Source: Ciona intestinalis (Eukaryota > Chordata > Ascidiacea > Phlebobranchia > Cionidae). From it: DNA of 64,000 nucleotides. Under the pieces are notes generated by a model that was not told where the DNA came from, did no database searches, and was given only the letters and a program-made list of their open reading frames with translations. Positions 22,001-30,610 of the stretch are shown piece by piece. Within the stretch, counting starts at the first letter, position 1; the number at the start of each line of letters is the position of its first letter. The position numbers and the translations under genes were made by a program. The stretch lies in contig NW_004190425.2 of NCBI RefSeq assembly GCF_000224145.3, positions 100,070 through 164,069 on the forward strand. The letters run 5' to 3'.

Positions 22001-23918
22001 ATAGTAACATGTAACCTACCATGTATTATTATATAAAGAATTGGTATTCTTCGTATTTTTAGAACATCAATTGATAAATATTGTATTTTAAAAATGCACA
22101 TTACCTCGAACAACAGAAAATAAATAATATCTAAATAAAGATTTTATTTTTGTCACAAATCTTGCTACTTAATATTTCCCACACCATTTAGCCACTTCTC
22201 AAAATTGTCTCGAAGTGCCTGAGACTGAACTTCAAATATAGTAATTGACGATTTTCTAAAAAGAATTCCGTTTTTGCCAAGTCCCGTATTCCCCACTTAT
22301 ATGAAAACTCCAATTACCGTATATATAAATAAACAAAATATTTTCTAATCAAAAGTTTCCGTAATACTCGTAAACACTAATTTAATAACACCTGAAGTGG
22401 CTATCTAATTTTAACCATTCACATTCTATAGCCCATCAGCAATCATATACATTAGAGCCACCTTCGTGGTTTTAATATTCATCCCGATAATATTGGTTAC
22501 AATATTTTCGTTGGGAATCTCAGTTTTGGTTTTGCGTTCAAGGAAAAAGAGACAAAAGAACAGAAAAAGTGCGTTTAATTTAAAGATGTATTTGTATTAT
22601 GTTACATTTATTTTAAAATATATATATAGAAAACAATTATACTGAGAAAAACTTAATTGTGTATTGTTTTTGCCAATTGAGTTCTGCTGTCGCGTTTAAC
22701 AAACTTTCAACCTTATAATAAGAATAAGCTCTTTTAATTCAGTTCTAAATTGTATTACTTATATAATACATTTACATTAAACAGGTGTCTACAGTTTGAC
22801 TAATAGCGAAAATGCATCAGATCGAAAGCGGGTTGCGAAGGAAAACAAAATGATGTTACAACTTGGATTAATAGTTGCGTCATATTTACTTGGTTACATT
22901 CCTTCTGCTGGTTAGTGCCGATAATTTCAAAGTTAAATATTCTGCTACTTATACAATCAGACATATAGTTGGGGCAAGATGAGACACTCAAGCACGTATT
23001 TTGGCCCATATTTTATAACGCTGTTGGTGACTCCATGAGTCTGTACTATCATACCTTTGTTTGATAACGCTTCCAATAAATACATAAATACATCAAATAG
23101 GGACCTCTTAATTATGGAGTATTAAAAACTTTTTACACTTGCCCCGGATTGCAACCTTTAAAAAAAATTGATTTAGATACCTTGTACTATCATTTTCTGA
23201 AAAGGAATATTTTTTTGATCCGTATTTCATAATTTGGGGATGAAAGGGTTAAACCATCCTACTATACATGATATTATACAAGAACTGATCTCCTTGCACA
23301 AAAAATGGCATACAGATTTTATTTAAACTGGCCCCAACAAAGCCTCACCACATTAAAAAAAGTTCGTATTGACGTTAATCACGGCAGAGGATCCTAGTTT
23401 ATACGAAACTATTTTTCAACAGTGTTCCGATTCTGGATTGCGGAGACCGGGCTCGCCCCCACAGCCGATTGGTGGTTTAGCCTTATTCAATTCTTAACTA
23501 GAAGAATAAGTGAATGTCTTAACCCAGTTTTTTATAACGTGGCTTCAAGGTACCATTCTTAATTGATGTGCAGTTTTGTAACTCTGCCGCCAAGCCAAGG
23601 TGGTTAGCATTCAACCCACTGTTTAATAATAGATAGTTTAATGTGTCAGCTACTAACCCATTAAGTTACGTACGCATGGAAACCTGTAAGCGGGCACGAG
23701 GTGAATGAAACAGAACATCCGTGTTATAAAAAAACTATAGTTTTCTTTCCTCGATCTCAAGGAAAACGCTTGTTAGATTTGTTCTTTCGTAAAAGCATCG
23801 CTGAAATAAGAATGACGGTTTATTATTTTTTCACAGTTCGCTGAGGAATGAATCAAAGAGAGCACTCGGGTTTCATGTAACAAAGGGGTTAAGTACCGTA
23901 AGAACAGATAATACCTAA
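19037..23918 (+). CDS. Rhodopsin-family (class A) G-protein-coupled receptor, ligand unknown
   Basis: Nine exons in consistent phase: 19037-19083, 20023-20151, 20208-20337, 20393-20521, 20720-20850, 22432-22568, 22785-22910, 23423-23549, 23837-23918 (TAA); 345 aa. The N-tail FLNETTPEFDGN carries an N-glycosylation site. TM1 has GTLSNLLTIWVIA; TM2 has LSLCVSDLTSAL with the conserved Asp; a Cys before TM3 (KPVCQ); TM3 ends LRFISVRYP, so DRY is replaced by LRF; TM4 has the conserved Trp (VVLWTITLGLSFVPYYVW); TM5 is IRATFVVLIFIPIILVTIF; a basic loop RSRKKRQKNRK; TM6 is LGLIVASYLLGYIPSA; TM7 has SECLNPVFYNVAS with NPxxY. The last exon could also splice at 23896 (GTAAGA). I cannot assign a ligand or subfamily. 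Confidence 0.9.
21204..21852 (+). mobile_element. tRNA-derived SINE split by a MITE
   Basis: Left piece 21204-21243 ends GTACGTGTCCTTGGGCAAGA; right piece 21713-21852 resumes GGCATTGCTCCAACCCAGCGG, ACTAATGGGTTGTCCAAATT. In intact copies these two are adjacent. Head is missing. Confidence 0.75.
21244..21712. mobile_element. MITE with ~110 bp terminal inverted repeats
   Basis: Ends CTTGAAGGACAACTGAAG (21244) and, inverted, CTTGAAAAGACAACTGAAG (to 21712). Similarity between the arms continues inward: CTAAGCTAA, TTTTTCCGTTCAAAA and a CGGTACCG-like block. No ORF. Cleanly interrupts the SINE. Confidence 0.8.
22966..23278 (+). mobile_element. Probable relic of the GGGGAAGATGGGACAC-ended elements
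   Basis: Starts TTGGGGCAAGATGAGACACTCAAGCACG and ends AAACCATCCTACTATAC, resembling the ends of the family, but the middle is too diverged to place. GPCR intron 7. Confidence 0.45.
23580..23775 (+). mobile_element. tRNA-derived SINE, deleted middle
   Basis: GCCGCCAAGCCAAGGTGG head, then GGGCACGAGGTGAATGAAAC, AGAACATCCGTGTTATAA and CGATCTCAAGGAAAACGC. GPCR intron 8. Confidence 0.6.
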
Positions 23919-23987
23919 ACATTTACCGGAAGCCTATATTAGTGTGGCTCTCCTCAGAAATATGAACCGTCGTTGTGGCGATAAGGT

Positions 23988-24300
23988 GTGTCCGGCGCCG
24001 TAGCACACTTGGTTAGCGCACCTGTCTGTAACCGAGAGGTAATGAATTCAAGCCTTGTCGCTTCATATAAAGACTTTCGTTTTCGAACACGCGTTAAAGT
24101 AAATTGGAATCACTGTTCCGTGCTGCAACCACTCTAGGCGTACCGTTTTGCGAAAAAAAACTTAAGGACGATACTGCTCCATCACAGATGGTCACGGTTG
24201 TCCAAATTTTCCAACATCCAGAAAAAAAGGGGATGAAAACTAAAAAACAATCACCCACAAACTTATATACGTAGTAACCCGTGTGTGGACACTGAAACTG
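23988..24300 (+). mobile_element. tRNA-derived SINE, diverged near-full copy
   Basis: Head CGGCGCCGTAGCACACTTGG, GTTAGCGCACCTGTCTG, GAGGTAATGAATTCAAGCC; later AATCACCCACAAACTT and GTAACCCGTGTGTGGACAC. Confidence 0.65.
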
Positions 24301-24891
24301 TAAAATTGTTGTGCAATATATAAAACTTTTCGTAAAGGTACATCCTTCTAATGATGCGCAGACACTTCATTATTATTATTCCTTGTGTGTATGGAAGAGC
24401 TCTTTTACATTTAAAATGTTCACCAGGTTATATTGTATTCATTATTAAATCAGGTATACATTTTCTAAGCGTATCAAAGTACTTTGCATGAAAACAAACT
24501 TGTAGGGTGTTAATGTTTACCGTTGACTACAAAATCACTAATTGCCATTTCCTATATACATTTTGACTGCCATTTGTAACATGTATCACCTTTATGTTTA
24601 TATTTGTAGTTTGTTTATTATAACACCATTAACTAAACAAAACAGTGTTAGTATACAATAAGGCCGTTTGCTTGTAACACATGGAAGACATGAGTTGCAC
24701 AAAACACCTACGGTGTTACAGCATTGTCCAATGTAAAAGTCGAAGCCCTACTGAATACTTTCGTTTAAAAGGGTGGTAATTCAGTATTACAAAGATTTAG
24801 GTTTATTAACTACGTTCAGTACAAATATCTGCCTGTCTCGGTCACAGAACGTCATTGTAGTTAAACTTTAACAGTGTTCTGAAGAAGATAC
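24301..24891. other. Intergenic, no feature seen
   Basis: AT-rich sequence with no supported gene or clear repeat. Confidence 0.4.
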
Positions 24892-25083
24892 AGTAGGGTG
24901 GGGGAAGATGGGACACCTTTGACACATAATAACCAAATATTCGAATCGTGTTTTAAACAATTAACAACGGTCTATGGGAGCCGTGATGATAAAGTTTTAT
25001 AAAAAATCGTTAATTGTTTGTTTACTACCACATTGGAGGAGAAAATTGATTGAAAATGTGTCCGATCTTCCCCCACCCTACTA
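24892..25083. mobile_element. Palindromic ~190 bp MITE (family M1), intact
   Basis: TIRs TAGGGTGGGGGAAGATGGGA (left) and TCTTCCCCCACCCTA (right). Body has the family marks CACATAATAACCAAATA, TTAACAACGGTCTATGGGAG, TTTACTACCACATTGGAG. No ORF. Flanks read CAG|TAGGG and CCCTA|CTATA. Confidence 0.85.
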
Positions 25084-25424
25084 TACATTCGAGATCGGTA
25101 TCATTGTTTATTCTGGTATACAATGAATAAGTCGCGTCAGTATAGTCTATATGGTTTACAATCTTATCTTCTGATTGTTAATTCTGTTGTTTACACGATA
25201 TTTTAACAGCGCCCATAAACACATCATACAGAGCTTCATCGCTGTCAATATTTTGCTAACGGAATTCTGTGAATAGAATTGCAAGGATGTGGCGAATATA
25301 CAATTACAATGAAATGTTATTGTTGTGGTATATAGAGACGATAAACATATTTATTGATCCTAAGGCTTCACAGTAGGCTATATATTAAAATATACTATTG
25401 CAATCTTGGCTACACGAACATTTA

Positions 25425-25614
25425 TGTACAGCACTGTCGGAAAAGATATGGATACTGTTAGCACTTAAATTCCATATTTCTTGATCGTGTTTTGAATAGT
25501 TTATAGTCGCTGGGCTACAGTTATTTTTATAATTCTGTGAATATTTTTTTGTTTACTATTAAATTTGACGAGAGAGGGAAATGAAAATAATTATGTCCCA
25601 TCTTACCCCAGTCT
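25425..25614. mobile_element. M1 MITE, degraded
   Basis: Keeps ATACTGTTAGCACTTAAATT, GATCGTGTTTTGAATAG, TGACGAGAGAGGGAAATG, and end TATGTCCCATCTTACCCCAG. Confidence 0.65.
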
Positions 25615-25857
25615 ACAGATTATAGCAATTAAATAACATTTTAAAGTAATAAAACTTTTACTTTACAAATCTTTAAAAAATGCATATACAAATATTTTAA
25701 GAAAGGCAAATATATTTTTATGAATTAAAGTTAAAAATCTAATAACGCTCATATTATTTGCTTTGGCAAAATCAATTTACATATGAATAAAAACTGTTTC
25801 AGAATTTGCTACATCCTTTTTTATCTTTTTTATTCAAACAACCGTAGTATATAACAT

Positions 25858-26085
25858 GTGAAAAATAGGCATGGGTCAATATGACTTTAATTTGGGATAA
25901 AAACAACACCAAAATATCGTTTTAAATTCATTTATATATATATAAAGTTTACATGGCAAAGCTATATATAGCATAACCGGTTTAATTCGGTAGGTTAACT
26001 ACAAGTTCCAGAATACCGCTAATGTAAATACATATATTTCAACTTGGAGTCCCATCATTCCCCTCATTGTAGTTTTCTATAGGTT
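25858..26085 (+). mobile_element. Family C DNA element, 3' fragment
   Basis: AAAATAGGCATGGGTCAATA, TGACTTTAATTTGGGATAAA, TTCGGTAGGTTAACTACAAG and AATACCGCTAATGTAAATA match the end of the intact copy at 40777-41395. Confidence 0.75.
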
Positions 26086-26189
26086 AAAATCCCAAACTTG
26101 AAAAGGTTTGCTTTTAATCCATTTATTTATAGGTCAGAGGTCATTGAAATATAATATAGGCTACTGATATAATAACAAGATAATATATC

Positions 26190-27247
26190 GTACAATGGGG
26201 GAAGATGGGACACTTAAGCACATATTGTCAAATATTTTCAAAGTCAAAATAGATGGTTTTTGGGTAATACTATGATTTATTACTATCATTCATTTATTAA
26301 TTGACAACAATTTAAAAAGTATAACTTAACACACTAGAAGTTATACAGCAATTCGCACATCAGGTGAAATTTTACAAATTCGGAAAAACACAGGATAAGA
26401 TGGGGCAGTTTAAAATCATTGTTAATTTTGATTAATATGTGTGTTTATTATTAGGAATACACGTAAATAACACAAAATAATACTGTACGGTTTGAAAATC
26501 AGGTTTAAACATTCGTTTCCTTGCCCTACTGCTATATTTTTTAACATGTTATACCTACATTATATAATTGTATAACAATTGGTATTGTTTGAACAAGGAT
26601 AAATACTGTTTGAACATCAGTTGATAAACATTGTATCCTACAAATGTATATATACTTGTAATAACAGAAAATTTACAGTTTTTGTCACAAATTTGGTATT
26701 ACTACACTGTTTCTCGTACAAGCCACTTCTCATAAATTATCTCCAAGTGCAAATGACTGAAGGGAATATATTTATAAATTATTATCTTTTTATTACACTA
26801 GTATCGTCTATCGTGTAGTTGAATAACCCCTGAGGTAAAATGGGACACTTAATTAGAAAAATGGGACACTTAGTTGGAAAAAGAAAATTAAAAAAAAAAG
26901 TTTAGCAGTAGGACAAGGAAAAGAATGCGTTTAAACTTGATTTTCAAGGCGTACAATATTATTTCGTGTTTTTACGTATATTCCTAATAATAAGTACACT
27001 TATTATTCAAAATTAACAATGATTTTAAACTGTCCCATCTTATCCTGTGTTTTTTTCGAATTTGTAAAATTTCACCTGTTGTGCGAATTGCTAAACAACT
27101 CGTCGTGTGTTTTATAATATTATTTTGAATTGTTGTCAATTAATGAAGGAGTGATAGTACTAATTCGTGGTATTACCCCAACCGCAACCTATTTTGATTT
27201 CGGAAATATTTGGCAATATGTGCTTATTTGTCCCATCTTCCCCCATT
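26190..27247. mobile_element. Foldback DNA element family A, best copy (~1.06 kb)
   Basis: Begins TACAATGGGGGAAGATGGGA and ends with its inverse TCCCATCTTCCCCCATTGTA. Arms of roughly 320-350 bp are inverted copies: ACACAGGATAAGATGGGGCA on the left against TGTCCCATCTTATCCTGTGT on the right, CACCTGATGTGCGAATT-type blocks, and CTGTACGGTTTGAAAATCAG against TGATTTTCAAGGCGTACA. The unpaired centre is ~26530-26890. No transposase frame. Confidence 0.85.
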
Positions 27248-27381
27248 GTACAATATGTTGTTATTGTTGGGCAAAATGTGTTTACCAATTTAATGGTAGT
27301 GAACTGGTATCGTGATATCATCTTGGAGGACCACATTAAATGCTCGATGCTGCCTATACGTTATGGGTGTGTTCGTTTTGT

Positions 27382-27497
27382 TTGTGGATTTAGTGGACAT
27401 ATACGCCAACTACGGTAACAGCGACGCGCCTGAACCCATTACCTCTAGCTCTGGGTTGAAGACAAGCACACTAACCACTTTGACACGTTGTCGTGAA
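27382..27497 (-). mobile_element. tRNA-derived SINE head, minus
   Basis: CTGAACCCATTACCTCTAGC and AAGCACACTAACCACTTTGA are the inverted B-box and A-box regions. Confidence 0.65.
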
Positions 27498-27713
27498 ATT
27501 AAGTCAATTGTGCTTATAAACTAATCTAAAATGAATATAAGAGGACTGTCTTGCTTATTCTAGGCTACATATAACATAGCTTAGTTAACTTAAAATCGAA
27601 AACTAGAATTGCAACTTGTATCGTCGTGTCCCGACCATTTTCAACGGAGGAAAGCATAAAATTTAGTCCGGGTTGTCGTTATATTTATTCCGACGTTCTG
27701 CGCATGACTAATG

Positions 27714-28034
27714 GACGCCTTGGCATATAGTTGGTTAGTGCACCCAACCTGCCTCTAACGGTATAACCCAGTATAACGGTTCATCGCTGCAATCATTGTA
27801 GGCGTATGTGTACTTAGACAAGACACCTAACGCCAAATACTCCAACCCATTGGTCACTGATGGGTTGTCCAAACTCCAAATTAGCAGCCAGACATAAAAA
27901 AATCTCCCAAAATAATCACCTACAAGGTAACATAGGCTACATGGTAACTCGTAAGCTGGCACGAGGTGTATGCACAACCTAGTTATAACGCCTGACGTTT
28001 TTCAGGCATGTGAGGATAAATTGTACGTTTTATT
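27714..28034 (+). mobile_element. tRNA-derived SINE, full length
   Basis: CTTGGCATATAGTTGGTTAG head, AGGCGTATGTGTACTTAGAC, ACCCATTGGTCACTGATGGG, AATCACCTACAAGGTAAC, GTAACTCGTAAGCTGGCACG, TGTGAGGATAAATTG tail. The B box is damaged. Confidence 0.8.
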
Positions 28035-28104
28035 TGATTCGCATGAATCATTTTCATTAGGCGTGACGTTACGCCTTTATAACAATGTGATCAGTCATGT
28101 GAGT

Positions 28105-28110
28105 CACGTG
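28105..28110 (+). promoter_or_regulatory. E-box (CACGTG) upstream of IST1
   Basis: GTCACGTGGT about 420 bases before the IST1 start; the core matches the palindromic E-box bound by bHLH-ZIP factors, including MiT/TFE. Function is unproven. Confidence 0.3.
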
Positions 28111-28527
28111 GTATGACATCATGACCCAAACAAACATAAGAGTCCCACGCCAAAAAGTTTTTTAGTAAGCCTTAGCATTGATGATTAGGGTTATGGCAGA
28201 AATGGCTTTCATTTACAACAAGTAGTTTAAATGTCCATATTTTGTTTCATGTGTGTTAGTGTAAATTCGCGGCCTATCGTTTTGTGAGGAATTAAAAAAA
28301 CAACTAAAAAGTGACGCAGTTAGTTTCTTAAACGTAATTTAGTGTAATGGACACGTAGTACAGACACCAGGAAACTTAGCCGAGAAACATATTTATGGTA
28401 ATGTATATATGTATAAATCGTCAATTTTAATGTAATGTTGAAATATTTCTTTATGTTGTTCATAGGCTATTGTTAATTTTAAATTTATTACATTTTCTTC
28501 TTTTAGGTAATATCAAAAATCTAAAAA

Positions 28528-29670
28528 ATGTTTGGACCTCGTTTTAATGAGCAGAAATTAAAAGTAAACCTTAACTTGGTCGTTACACGGCTAAAGTTAA
28601 TGGAAAAGAAGAAAACTGACTTGGCCATGAGGGCGCGTCCTGAAATCGCCGAGTATGTAAAGATTGCCAAAACTGATCGAGCAAGAGTTCGTGTTGAACA
28701 CATTATAAGAGAGGATTATCTTGTAGAGGCCATGGAGCTTGTTGAGATGTATGCTGATCTACTCATAGGCAGGGTGCCACTTATGAAGCAATCCAAAGCA
28801 CTGGATGACAGTTTAAAGACTCCCATATCTACTCTCATATGGGCAGCACCTAGGTTAACCCAATATTGCCAAGAGTTAAAGATTGTGCGTGATCTGTTGG
28901 GTGCTTATTATGGTAAGAAATATGTAGAGGCTTGTTTAAGTAATCAGGTTGGGACTGTGTGTGATAAGGTGATGGCAAAACTAGACCCATCGCCACCAAA
29001 GAAAAGCCTTGTTGAAAACTACCTGGTTGAAATCTGTAAGGTTGCGGATGTACCCTTCACTCCAGATGCTCGAGTAATGGCTGAAGACATTGCGAAAATC
29101 GAAGGAGTTGATACAGATTTTATGGATTTTAATAGTGACTTTCCAGGTGCACCACCTTCAAATTTTGGTGGTTCTAGTGGTGGTTGTGGTGGAGGGCAAA
29201 TAGCAACACCACAGTTTAGCTACCAAGCAGCAACGGCATCTACACCCATAGGTGGAGCATATGGCGGTCCTGCTGCTGCCGTTTACAATGATCCAGCTGC
29301 AACATTCACCACACCACAACCACCTACTTATTCGGCAACTGATCCATACAGAGCACCAGATAACTATCTTCCACCAGATGAGAAACAAGCTCCTCCTCTT
29401 CCAGGAAAAGGTCCGGTTGGGTCTCCGGAAAAAAGCGACTTATCCAAAGATCCCTCAGGAGTTTCACCCCACCTACCCCCATACAATGGATCACAAGGAC
29501 CAGTCCCTGCACCTCGAAGTACAACCCCCAACTTTCCAAATCTGCCATCTGTTCCAACCAATATTCCAGGTAACAGTTTACCATCTGCTCCTGTGGACAA
29601 CAATGATGATGACGATGTGAATTTCGATGATCTGTCTCGAAGGTTTGAAAACCTCAGAAAGAAAACATAA
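28528..29670 (+). CDS. IST1: IST1, ESCRT-III-associated protein
   Basis: IST1 is an ESCRT-III-like protein that recruits VPS4 and other MIT-domain proteins during endosomal sorting and abscission. Single-exon ORF, 380 aa (human 364). The N-terminal Ist1 domain (about residues 1-190) has KLKVNLNLVVTRLKLMEKKK, RVRVEHIIREDYLVEAMEL and STLIWAAPRL, close to human IST1. A Gly/Pro/Thr-rich linker follows (~200-350). The C-terminus VNFDDLSRRFENLRKK is a clear MIT-interacting motif. A TTCTTTTTAG acceptor ends at 28506, 21 bases before the ATG, so there is a 5' UTR intron or spliced-leader acceptor. A Cdc-like (DDDD) acidic run precedes the MIM. Faces CRAT tail to tail. Confidence 0.97.
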   Translation: MFGPRFNEQKLKVNLNLVVTRLKLMEKKKTDLAMRARPEIAEYVKIAKTDRARVRVEHIIREDYLVEAMELVEMYADLLIGRVPLMKQSKALDDSLKTPISTLIWAAPRLTQYCQELKIVRDLLGAYYGKKYVEACLSNQVGTVCDKVMAKLDPSPPKKSLVENYLVEICKVADVPFTPDARVMAEDIAKIEGVDTDFMDFNSDFPGAPPSNFGGSSGGCGGGQIATPQFSYQAATASTPIGGAYGGPAAAVYNDPAATFTTPQPPTYSATDPYRAPDNYLPPDEKQAPPLPGKGPVGSPEKSDLSKDPSGVSPHLPPYNGSQGPVPAPRSTTPNFPNLPSVPTNIPGNSLPSAPVDNNDDDDVNFDDLSRRFENLRKKT

Positions 29671-30610
29671 TTTAATACCACAGTCCAAAACAGGAACTAT
29701 AGTTTTACTCCACAACATACTAGTAGTAGTGGACATGCGTATGTGAACGTTTATATATAAATATTGTACAGGTAGAATGAAACTTGTCCGTGCCGTTTAT
29801 ATTTGCCATTGATACATATTTTTTTTATCAAACATTAATTATCAGATTTGAAACAATATAAAACTGAAACAGCTAATTTGTGTCTCTGGGCCTTTGAATT
29901 GGTAAAACTACCAAGATATCTTCATACTTGCACTTACTAGTATAAAACGCTGCATGTTCTATATGCAATATTCTGTGCTGAATGCGTGAAAGCAGTAAAA
30001 TTAAGTTTAATCCATGTTCAGAGTTTTTGGTTTTGCAGTACATTTAAGAATAAGGCTCAGATTAGACCATGTACAAACAGAATCTGGGCCCTAAATATGT
30101 CATGAATTCACAATAATGGGTTCATGCAGTGGATAAGCGCGATCAGCTATGCTGTTTGGATTTTATTTTTTCTGTCTAGATGACATGATTCTGCATAAAA
30201 TAAACTGACATTGTATGAAACACTTGGTTCAAGGGAAACAGTATATTAATTAACACTTTCAATTGCATCCAGTTTCAGTGAAAAGAAATTAAACAAAAAC
30301 GACAAATCAAACACGCAAAACTTCACCTTACATACATAAATGAGTAATAACACATACCGATAACAGAGAAACATTTCTAACGATGTAAAATAAATTGTTT
30401 AACACATAATGTTGCGGTTATAAATACAATAAGGTTTTGATTGTTTCTTATGCATTATTGCACCAGGTGACGAATGTGCAGTATTTTAAGCTACTTAATT
30501 AGAACTGCTTCATCTTTAATCTTTGATGACAATGACATACTGGAGTAATGTTGATATACATATATTTTAATGATTTCACTTGCATATTGTATATTGGGTG
30601 AAAAAGAAGA
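29671..30610. other. Convergent 3' ends of IST1 and CRAT
   Basis: No gene. AATAAA at 30199-30204 on the plus strand can serve IST1; AATAAA on the minus strand at 30162-30167 can serve CRAT. If both are used the transcripts overlap by several tens of bases. Confidence 0.5.

Larger units (their letters stand above)
20990..22305 (+). mobile_element. Old foldback DNA element (family A), with nested insertions
   Basis: Left arm AGCACATATTGCCAAATA, GGTTGATACCACGAATTAGTAC and right part GCCCTACTGTTATAG, AACATCAATTGATAAATATTG match the better copy at 26190-27247. Interrupted by a SINE (21204-21852) that itself holds a MITE (21244-21712). Lies in the GPCR intron between exons 5 and 6. Confidence 0.7.

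Noticed and set aside
23988-24060. tRNA gene candidate
   Set aside because: The tRNA-like boxes belong to the SINE head; there is no intact cloverleaf.
29252-29681. Overlapping frames in both directions over the IST1 linker
   Set aside because: Low-complexity Pro/Gly/Thr codons give open frames in other phases; IST1 explains the region.
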